A stretch of 64,000 nt of DNA. It comes from Tigriopus japonicus. Taxonomy: Eukaryota; Arthropoda; Copepoda; Harpacticoida; Harpacticidae. The stretch lies in NCBI GenBank assembly GCA_010645155.1, contig CM021312.1, forward strand, positions 13,207,125 through 13,271,124, in the 5' to 3' direction. Shown here one piece after another: positions 54,920-64,000 of the stretch (positions are counted from its first letter, which is position 1; each line of letters opens with the position of its first letter). The position numbers were made by a program, and so were the translations under genes. The notes beneath the pieces are model-generated. The model saw only the letters and a program-made list of their open reading frames with translations, searched no databases and was not told the DNA's origin.

Positions 54920-56657
54920 AATAGAGTCTCACGATTCAAAACGTGGAGTGTACACAAAACTAAGAGACCCTGTCTATGTTGTAACTTCTTTCGCTTTTTA
55001 TGCAAGTTTTATCAGTGGTTGGTATTTCTTTTTCATTTCATTCTAGAGCAATTTATTTTAACTTCAAAAGTTGTGTTTTTGTAATGCACCAAAATTGCAT
55101 TGGTTTGTCACAACGGTGTCCAAAAGTCCACATGTTTGAAAGCTTCCCCAACTCTTTTTTTGAATGTCTGAAATTGGTCGCTCTGATTTCGTTGACTTCT
55201 CCTTTTCCCCTGTTTCTCCGTCCTCATATGTAGAGGGTGACTAATTTTGAAACTGAAGTTGACATTTTAAACTTGTAATAACTTCAAAATGAGGCAAAAA
55301 TCTTGATGTCCTTACAATTTAAGACGGATTTTCGATACAATAATTAACAACTTGTTGTTAACTCCTGCCAATTACAAATCGATGGGGATGTACGAGAGGC
55401 ATTCAAACTTAGCAAAGTGAAGGGCGTATTTTCGGAATTTCTCTACTTTCCATTACAGGAAATGCTGTAAATGCCGCTGGAGGTCGCTTTTTTCGACTCT
55501 CAATTGACAGTCGAAAAAAGAGACCTCCAGCGGCATTTAGAGCATTTCCTGTAATGGAAAGTAGAGAAATTCCGAAAATACGCCCTTCACTTTGCTAAGT
55601 TTGAATGCCTCTCGTACATCCCCAGTGATTTAAAATTGGCAGCAGCTAACAGCAAGTTGTTAATTATTGTATCAAAACACAGTCTTAAATTTTAAGGACA
55701 TCAATATTTTTGCCTCATTTTAAAGTTATTACAGGTTTAAAATGTCAACTACTCTTTCAAAATTAGTCACCCTCTACATATGAGGACTTGGAGGAGTATA
55801 GAGAGTACCGATGGAAAAAACCAATCTTTCAATCTTTCTCACGCGAGGTTGCTAGCTTTAGGTTTGCCATCACCCCTCACATAGTACAACATCTTGCAAA
55901 ATCCAGAAGCAAGTTCCTTCTACATAGCGCCCCTGAGCCAAAGACGAATAAAGCAAGGGGTACCACTTGCGCTCACCTTCAGAAGAAAGCCTTTTTCCTC
56001 ATGGAATTCAACCGACAAATGATAGACGCTGAAGGCTAATTGACAGACCTAGTTGGGCAACCTATCGTGAATATGATTGAAGATTGGATTGTTTCCATCA
56101 CTAATAGAGAGGCCATTGTCGTCATTTTGTCTGCCTTTTTTGTAGCTGATACTGGCTAAAGTTGCCCATAAGTTGCGTGAAAAGGCAAACATTTCCGAAG
56201 AATATCGTGAAATACTTGCCCAAACAAGTAGAAGATCATAGTACAAATGAAAGTGCGCAAGACATATTTTCAATGCCAAATCCTATAATTGCATGAACTA
56301 ATGCCTGTGATTTAAATCATCATCTTCATTGAGCACCTTAGTATAACTTGTGAGAAGCAAACCGTAGACAAGAGGCCACATGCCGAAAATTTAAAGTTTT
56401 TCAAAAATTTCCCTTCTACGAATACGTTTGTTTGGGCAAGTTTCAACTAGTCGCTGATGATAAACGGTCCTTGCTGCCCACCATGAAATTTCACGACCGG
56501 CCTGCTCTAGTATCTCCACTCTATAATAAATGGCTCGAGAATGAAATGAAAAGGAAATACCAAACACTTATAAAAAGCGAAAGAAGTTACTACATAGACA
56601 GGGTCTCTTTAGTAATGTGTACACTCCACGTTTTGAATCGTGAGACTCTACACCGTC
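54919..56657. mobile_element. Element with ~130-bp TIRs enclosing another palindrome
   Basis: 54919-55053 is the reverse complement of about 56525-56657, sharing GAGTCTCACGATTCAAAACG and the ACCCTGTCTATGT stretch. The right edge CCGTCCTCCTTGGATGATCC is also the complement of sequence at 53655-53675, outside FB2, so FB2 plus this element may form a single composite foldback from about 53650 to 56680. The interior carries the palindrome at 55212-55787 and a frame at 55788-56039 of unknown nature. Confidence 0.72.
55212..55787. repeat. Near-perfect 576-bp palindrome (FB3)
   Basis: Arms 55212-55499 and 55503-55787 are reverse complements with few mismatches and almost no loop; the outer edge is TCCTCATATGTAGAGGGTGA and the centre lies near 55501, between GACTCTCAATTGACAGTC sequences. 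No coding content. It is nested inside the larger inverted element. Confidence 0.93.
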
Positions 56658-56679
56658 CTCCTTGGATGATCCCATGAAC

Positions 56680-58690
56680 TCGCCTCCTTCATTAAGGGGA
56701 ACACGATTTGCACAAAAAATTGGGTGTTTTCTTCCAATTTTGCTGTGAAGAATTTTGCCCTCCAAAAAACTTACTTTGTACGAGTGTTGCACAACAAATG
56801 GCCATCTGACAACTAACAGTATTGCAATAAAATGAGAGGGGGGGCAACAACTTCCAAAAAGTATGGGCTTTTTCAAGCAAATGTAAACTTTGCTGCCGCT
56901 TATCAAGGGTAAACGAGATGCTTCCGTGTCGCTTGGTCGAAAGTCAGTTGTTGCAAGCCCGAGTTCCACCTATATCCGGATACGGGCATCTATTGGCTGA
57001 GTAAGTACTATTTTTTGGACTCGGGGAGATTAAACAATATCCAAACAATTTCTGTTCGAGCTATTTGAAGGTTTTGAGGAATGCCCACTAAACTGTATTT
57101 TTGAGGGCGTAAAAGGGAAAAGATTGAAAATATTTTTGTTGACAGCACGTGTAGAAGGTCAACATTGTTGGTAAATGTATTCATGTCGAATTTCTAGATC
57201 AATATGGCCTTTAAAATTGAATTGAAGTTCTACATCAGTTCCTGAGCTCACGTTTTGAAATATCACATTGAATTGCATAAAAACTCAGAGTGCTTTCAAT
57301 TCTGCAAGTCCATTAGCTTTTCTAACACTTAAAGATGTATTAAATGTTGGCTTAACGACCTGTGGAATTTAAACAAGCCAAAATGTCTTTTAAAAGCCTA
57401 ATTTTAAGGAAATGACCCCTTGAAAGGTAGATGGCGTTAGTTTAGCATCAATTTAAACGTTTGTAACCGTTAGTGACGTTTACTTGAAAAAGCCTATTGA
57501 AATAAATGTCAAATCTTCAATTGAAAAATTGATTTTTTTTTTCACCCATTTGTTTGAAATTGATCTTAACACATATTTTTAACAGGATATTTTATTTTTC
57601 CATCTTCAAGATTAGTTTTTCGCTTTCATTAGCACGACAGGCATTTTTCAATTTTTACACTTCATTTTTATCGTCAGATAATCCTCAGGTAATAGTTGAG
57701 CTTGTTTTCACCAGAACCTGCGCAAACAATATTTGGACAAATACACATTTTTTTCGGATTTGCTAATTTCTACCCAAAGCAATTATTTGGACAAAAGTGG
57801 CATTATTCTGACCAAATACGGCATTTCTTAACATTTGCAAGAGACATTTACAAACCATAAGGTTTTACATGAAATATATTTGCAGATACAGTAAATTTGG
57901 GATCATCGGGCCTTACTAATTTTTCTTGTCATTCGTTCAAAATGGACGTTTGGGTTCTGAGTCAACTTTGAAGCAAAATATTTTTCAAGTTACGTGAGTA
58001 GAATATGTGATAGCCATGATGAATTATGTGTCAAGTTAGCGAAGGGGGGAAATTTGGTTCTCTCGCCAATGAATGCTCCTTGAAAGGGCCTCCTGATTTT
58101 TTGATCGACGGGAAAAAAGAAAGCGATTTTGGCGTTTGGACGCGTCCTCAGATTGGTGACTGTCTTGTCGTTGCGAGGACACTAAGGAATAACAAGTAGC
58201 CTTTGTCATGGTTTTACAGACCTCCAAGAAGAGACAATTTGAATATGAAATATCAACTATCAACGACCAGCTACATCCTGTTAAAGAAGAAGAAATACAG
58301 TATCCATCTTGCAGGTCTGATTTTAACAAAAAGTGTCTGCAATATTGTTAGTCGATGATGTTTTTACGTGTGGAATTTGTTCTTAAGGAATTTTGAAATT
58401 GCAATCAAGAGGATCAACAGGTTGCATGCTTAGTGCACTGATTCAAAATTTCGAGTTTACTAATGTCAAGTGAGATTAACGGTCCCTAGATCATTCTTTC
58501 AGGTCATATGTTGTGTTTTAAACGTAGGGTCTGTTCAATGAGTGTAATCTAGGGCCATTAATTTGACTTGACCTTTTTGTACTTAAAAGTGGGTGTTATT
58601 AACAGCTCCTCAACTCACATAAACAATCTTTGAGTATACTTAGATCGTGAACTGCATAAGAAATATAACATTTTTACTGAGAGTATACTC
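56680..58690. other. Non-coding stretch
   Basis: About 2 kb of AT-rich DNA with only short frames. A plus-strand segment 58232-58315 (between a TTTTACAG and a GCAG|GTCTG) is open and charged and could be an isolated exon, but nothing flanking it fits. Confidence 0.35.
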
Positions 58691-58698
58691 GAGAAGTG

Positions 58699-59136
58699 TT
58701 AAACTGAAGAGTTTTGGTATGCTTGAGCTTGTAAATAAATGGAGCTAACATTTGATCGATTACAATGATTATATTTATGTACACCACAGGTCATAAAGTG
58801 ACGGTCTGTGGTATACGCACACACTTTGTCTTTGATAGAATCTAGGTAGTTTAACAAATTAATGGCTATATTTTTGCCAGTTGCCATTACGTCACTTTTA
58901 TGTGCACCAACTTCACTACCTCGAGTGCACTTCAAAGCAGATTACCAATCTTCAAATTCACACTGTGAATTGTTGCTGCCATTCAAATCCACTTGAAAGC
59001 CAGCGAGTTTAAGTAACAACCATTGATCAGACTTGATTTTGGTATATTGTTCTCGAGCTGTTAAAGCTAATTCAGCTGACATGCCACCCTTTAACATTGA
59101 AGTTTCCTCTACCTTTATTCCATAAACACAGTACAC
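58699..59136 (-). pseudogene. Broken reading frame, possible secreted-protein exon
   Basis: Minus-strand frame from 59136 to 58699 in one register, interrupted by a single TAA at about 58939-58941. Upstream of the stop it reads KVEETSMLKGGMSAELALTA; a possible acceptor (AATAAAG|GTAGAG) precedes VEETS, and GAAGATTG|GTAATC could be a donor. After the stop it continues with a Cys-containing segment (DKVCAYTTDRHFMTCGVH). The VEETS start is vaguely like exon 3 of the PAN/kelch gene (VEESS). It could be a pseudogene, or one exon plus chance open sequence. No family assigned. Confidence 0.35.
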
Positions 59137-59304
59137 CGTAACTTACCTTAACATGCCATCTCATCACAGTGTGTAGCTGGTTTTGATTTGTTGGTTTCAG
59201 GCTGAGAAACAAAGCTGGATCAAGAATCGTACAAGACTTAGTCCGAAAACTTTGTAGTTTTTGTACAGTAATCTTAGTTGACCTTGGGTGTGTTTTACTT
59301 CATA

Positions 59305-62300
59305 ATGGACAACAACCTTTTTGTATTGGAAGTTATTCTCCTGTCCTTAATTGCCTTGGGTACGGTAAACACACTTACACACACATCAAATCTCCTTTTA
59401 AAGCAAACCAAAATTCACCTTGTTGTAGGTCAAGGATCAGGCTTCAAGACCTTGGAATCAGGAGACCAGTGTTTTTATATTTCAACAGTAAAAAAATTAC
59501 CCGTTGGTTCGGAAAACACTGATGAATTGAGCAAAGAATGTGCCAAGATGAAGTTGGAACCCGCCCGCATCAAGTCCACCGATGATTTTCAAGCAATTGC
59601 AGAAGCAGCAGGTATTGTTTTTTATCAGAACAAATGATTTCATCACTTGTGTCACAATATCTGTCACCGCAAACATAATAATAATAATTATTATTATTAT
59701 TGGTAAAGTTAGGCCTGTGTTGGCTTTTTTGGCTGTGTTGAACAAAAATCAATCTGGTTTTATCTTTTTTATGAGTGGCATTTTTTCTGGGTTACTTCTC
59801 TTATGAATCACCCTGTGAGTAGATATGTTACGTACGAACTATAAATTCGATAAGAATAAAGTTGCAATGTCCCGAATAAATCTATCTTTGGACACCTTCG
59901 GAGAATAATGTCCCGATTAAAGGGAACAATTTTCTATTTCCCGGTCAGAGTGTGGCATGGCTCAGACTCTTTCAAATACCCCCTTTGTCCATGGTCATGG
60001 CCAAAATGATGCCACATTGGAAGAAAATCCGACCTCTGAAGGACGTTGCTGGATCTTTGACTGGAAAGCATATTCCAGCCAAGTGGTGACCGACGGAGAT
60101 TATTGTTCCACTAGCGGAAACAACCAAGCGCCAAAGGAGCCTTTCTTCATATGTAGCAAGACTTCTCTTTGTGGTAAATCAAAAGAGTCGATTGATTGAT
60201 TGATTATGCCCCACGAGATATTAATAAGTGATTGGCTTTCAGATGAGTTGCCGTGTACTAGTCATCCAACGAGAGCAGATGTGTGCATGAAGGATCTTGG
60301 ACAGATGGATTATGAAACTGCTCAAAAGGCTTGTTTGGGAACAGGTGGTACATTTGCCACTATTCTGACCGCCGAAGACAAATCTTTCATTACCAGCACC
60401 TTCAGTGGTAACAAACTTGAACTTATGACATTTTCCGAGGATATTTTAGAGTTCGATAAAATTCGTAGGGCAGCAGAATTTCTGGACGAGTCTTTTCGCC
60501 GAAAGCAAAGCTCCTCTCTCCAATGAAGGCTGTAGCAATGCCACAGGATGTATGAATGCTTATAACTTGACCTGGATTTTGCCTAGTGGGGAGGTGATAC
60601 CATTTACTTCAAACCATGCTTCCTTGGCAACTGTCATGACTATAAGCCCTGAGTTTAGTGGACATCTCCGGCTCCTGGGAGCCTCAAATCTCACAGGAGA
60701 CACAACTGATCAGGCATTTTCTACCTTATGCGAGTACCAGACATCTGCCATCCCTAAAGGTATCATCCAAATTTTTCCAATGAAGTGATGAATTCAAAAA
60801 TTTGTAAACCCATGTTACTGCAGGTCCACCTGAATTTCAATCCCAAGCGATCACATGTGCTCCTCCAACAATTCCCGTGGAAGCTAAAATGAAGGTCTCT
60901 CCAAATCAGACCCATTCTCGAGCTTGTCCAGGGACCAAGCTAAAACTGGATTGTGACGCAGGTGGAGTCAACAAAATCAAGGTGTGAACCAAATAAATAG
61001 ATGATTTTTCCCTCATTTTAAGCCAAATTTCAACTCCGTAGTTTGAAGACAAAAACTTCCTGGAGGTAACTTGCAGATCAGATCGACAATATGCCTTGCC
61101 AAATCCTTGGCCTCAATGCAACGAGTTTGCTTGGTGTCCAGTGCCAAACACATGGCCAGAAGAAATGGAAGCAACTGCGACAGCTCTGGAACTCCAAAAT
61201 GAGGATTCTTTTACGTAAGTTTTTTTCCAAATTCTGTTTTGTCCAAATTCTTCAGGAAATGCATCATAGCCTCGTTTGATGGCATGATGGACAACGGTAA
61301 ATGTCTGAATAAATCGATTGCAATACCGATATGTGTCTCCTTTTTTTTGCAAAAAAGTGTGACTTGCAAGAATGGCCAATTCTTGATGACCAAAGTGGAC
61401 GCTGAGAAAACCGATGTGAGCGCCATTACTCTGTTACCCTCTTTGGAAATTGGTTGTGGTTTGAATGGAATGCTTAACCAATCTGTGGATTTGTATACGT
61501 GCACCAAGGATTGCAGCAAACCCATTGTTGATACTTCCATCATGAGCCATGATTGGACAAAAACGACTGACCCTGTTCACAGCGACAATATCACGTGAGA
61601 ATAATAGTGGTTTTTTATAAGGCAAATTTATGAAGCGTGATATGACGGTGTTTTTCCAGATTCTCTTGTTTGAAAACGGGGAAGAAAATTGTACACAAAA
61701 CATCTGGTGAACTTCACGATAATTTGATAGTAAATTGTCGATTAAATGGAGATTTCGACATAAACATTGAGGAATACACTTGTACAGGTATGCTGTGATT
61801 AATTTCAAAATAGGGTAGACTGTTCCTATTTTTACAAAACTGACAAATTTCAGACTGTCGAGTGCCACCTACATTACCAAATGGAGACTTCGTTTGCAGT
61901 TCGCCGACATTCAAAAGAAGTTCCACTTGCAATTTTTATTGCCATAGTGGCTATATTTCTAGCAAGAAATCCTCTGCCGAGTGCATCGTCGATCCCGCCA
62001 CCAACACCACACGATGGGATTTGGATGTCACCAAAAATTTCGAGTGTAAACCGGGCATTGATATCGTCATTGGAGGGGTTGGCCCCGACCGAGAGTAGGG
62101 ATTTTTTTCATGACTCTGCCCTACCTGATTCATATTTTCACTTCTAAATTTACAGTTATCTGGATACTGTGGAGATATTTGCTCCCGGAAACACGTGTCA
62201 CAAGAAGCAAGGACCTAAAATGTTCAATAAGCTAATTGGAATGTCAGCTGACTTTATTTACGGGTCAGCTGTCGTTTGTGGCGGGGCTTCTCAAGATTAC

Positions 62301-63732
62301 ATCAATTGCAAAAATGGAATCGGAGGGAGTCGAGTTTGTGGCGATAACACGCAATGTGTTACGACAATTGGGGGCACCCCATGGTGCACTGGACCCAAAG
62401 TCAAGCAATGCCTCGTCTATGACAAGGATCTGACGAAATCGTGGTTGCGCAAGTTTGATATGAAAATAGCCAGGGTATATGCCGCATCTTTGAAGTTACC
62501 GGACGGTAGCTTATGGATCCTGGGGGGAATAAGTGAAGACAATATTCTTTCCTCTACCGAGATTATTCAGCAAAATCCCACTAGTAAGAAATGGGAGACG
62601 GTTTGGGGTGTTGGCATGTCGGAACCTCGATTTGGACATTGTGCCATGCTTTTGCCTGACCAAGAGAACATTTTAGTCACGGGAGGATTCAACAGGAATG
62701 GCTATGTCAAAGCAGGATCCGTTTTCAATCTAAAAACAAAGAAATGGAACACAAAGGAGTATTATTCTTACAAAGACGGGCACCGTATGGATCATTCATG
62801 TGGAACGGTAGTATTCAGAAGTAAGGTAATATAAAAGCATGGCCCCATTTGCAACATTCCTATTTTAGTTTGAAGTGAACGGTGCCCTGGTTCCATTGAT
62901 CATTGGAGGATCTAACGAGATTCGAACAAGAAACGCCATGGAAGGTTACAACATTGCAGAGAGTACGTGGAACCCATTGGAACCACCCTTGAACAATGGC
63001 TATCGATCTGGTGTAGCCACCAATGTGAATGGGAAAATAACGCTATTGGGTGGGGTCCTTTGTTTCTACAACGTAACAACCAAAATTGAAGAATGTTCAA
63101 GAACCTCATCTGCCTTCCAATACAATGACGGGACGGTGCCTTTTTGGAAAACTTTACCTTTTGCTCTAAGTGTGCCCAGGTCAAACCATGTCACGATGAG
63201 AGTTCCGAATAATTTGTTCTACGATGATTGTAGACCAGACATTGGTAATCTTTGGTATCATAGGGTTTCCAAGAAATTTTGTGAGATTTCACTCCAAACT
63301 TTTCTTCTTAAGTTGATGGGGGTTATGGACCATGGTCCCAATGGACTTGTTCAGTCACTTGTGGTAATGGAACACAAAGTCGAACCCGCCAATGTGACAG
63401 TCCTGCCCCAAAGAATGGTGGTGCACCTTGTTCTGATGTAGGGGAACCGAATGAAACAGGACAATGCACAATGGACCCATGTCCAAAGGGTGAGCAAAGC
63501 ATCGATTGATTGATACATATTCCAAATGGGGTGTACGGAATGACAATGTGTTCTTCCAGTTGATGGAGGCTGGTCAGTGTGGACTGATTGGGGGAGTTGC
63601 TCAGTCACTTGCGGATCGGGTGTTCAAAATCGTTCCCGTGCATGCAACAATCCCGCACCGGAGAATGGAGGAACTGATTGTGTCGGAGAGACAGAAGAAT
63701 CACAAGATTGTGAACTTGACACTTGCCTTTAA
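59305..63732 (+). CDS. Secreted lectin / sushi-like / kelch / TSP1 protein, 14 exons (~1117 aa)
   Basis: Exons: 59305-59359, 59429-59611, 59949-60173, 60243-60407, 60469-60759, 60824-60981, 61042-61214, 61256-61594, 61660-61787, 61854-62094, 62156-62825, 62869-63244, 63313-63489, 63560-63732. All GT..AG, phases consistent, total 3354 nt, stop TAA. Residues 1-18 are a signal peptide. Two C-type-lectin-like domains follow (about 20-154, ending PFFICSK, and 155-306, with [20 protein letters not shown] and FWTSLF). Then Cys-rich sushi-like modules (about 307-652), kelch repeats (653-1001; [37 protein letters not shown]) and two TSP1 repeats (1001-1117; [39 protein letters not shown]). No membrane segment at the C-terminus. 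Calcium/sugar-binding residues of the lectin domains are not clearly conserved. Likely extracellular adhesion or recognition; function unknown. Confidence 0.88.
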
Positions 63733-63869
63733 AAGTCGAGCTTTTGCGGTTTGATTTGCATTGGCAGGGAAAAGGAAATAGAAGTATCATTCTAGACCCC
63801 GTCTTGCTACTCATTATCTTTCATTTTTGATGCGTTTGAGCCAATTTATTTCCGGTTCAAAAATTGAGT

Positions 63870-64000
63870 TGAACGGTTCCAGGATAACTCGGTACATGGG
63901 ATAACTCAACACAGGAAAACTGGGTACAACGGAAAACTCGGTACAACGGAAAACTCGGTACAGCGGAAAACTGGGTACAGGAAGATTCAGTACAGGAAAA
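63870..64000. repeat. 17-bp minisatellite at the window edge
   Basis: Repeats of a unit close to AACTCGGTACAACGGAA (with GGGTACAGG variants), about six copies, running off the end of the window. It lies about 140 bp beyond the stop codon of the lectin/kelch/TSP1 gene. Confidence 0.88.

Noticed and set aside
55788..56039. Transposase of the inverted element at 54919-56657
   Set aside because: Open for 84 codons but without any catalytic motif that I can identify, and continued upstream only through palindrome sequence.
1..64000. CRISPR arrays, operons, riboswitches, bacterial origins
   Set aside because: None fits: the window is eukaryotic, with spliced genes and animal transposons, and no spacer-repeat arrays were seen.

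Overview
This is eukaryotic nuclear DNA from an animal, most likely an arthropod. The evidence is spliced genes with GT..AG introns (many only 41-70 nt), a NAT1/DAP5 translation factor, secreted lectin/sushi/kelch/thrombospondin proteins, and a dense layer of BEL/Pao, Ty3/gypsy, non-LTR (jockey/CR1-like), Tc1/mariner, hAT and foldback elements. A crustacean such as a copepod fits, but that is inference: no species-diagnostic sequence is present. There are no bacterial operons, rRNAs or CRISPR arrays.

Three genes are supported exon by exon. (1) On the minus strand, 34934 down to 16375, a five-exon gene encodes a secreted protein of about 412 aa: signal peptide, PAN/apple-like domain, kelch-like region. 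Its junction phases all match, but introns 3 and 4 (9.1 and 6.8 kb) are packed with transposons. (2) On the minus strand, about 47343 to 42898, is the eIF4G2/NAT1/DAP5 gene (MIF4G, MA3 and W2 domains). Its first visible coding exon has no in-frame ATG, so either an unseen upstream exon or non-AUG (GUG) initiation must be invoked. (3) On the plus strand, 59305-63732, a compact 14-exon gene encodes a secreted protein of about 1117 aa: signal peptide, two C-type-lectin-like domains, cysteine-rich sushi-like modules, kelch repeats, two thrombospondin type-1 repeats. Two weaker candidates are a two-exon Ser/Pro-rich protein (51846-53414, plus) and a broken reading frame at 58699-59136 (minus).

Layout. 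1-16.1 kb is transposon territory: a diverged repeat copy interrupted by a LINE, a 1.15-kb foldback, a BEL/Pao element split by a hAT MITE, a long-TIR element and a second LINE. 16.4-34.9 kb is the PAN/kelch gene with LTR elements (one holding an assembly gap), a second hAT MITE, mariner remnants, a Pao deletion derivative and a broken gypsy element in its introns. 35.4-37.2 kb repeats the segment found at 364-3555, here without the LINE and next to the C-terminal half of a mariner transposase. 37.8-42.8 kb holds a minisatellite, a tRNA-derived SINE and a LINE tail. 42.8-47.4 kb is DAP5, with a palindromic pair of TATA boxes just upstream. 47.4-51.8 kb has no recognised gene. 53.6-56.7 kb is a nest of very large palindromes. 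The lectin/kelch/TSP1 gene closes the window, followed by a 17-bp minisatellite.

The main biological interest is the pair of secreted, extracellular-type kelch genes with unusual domain partners, and the possible non-AUG start of DAP5. The main structural interest is the nested insertions whose target-site duplications and empty-site paralogues can be read directly.
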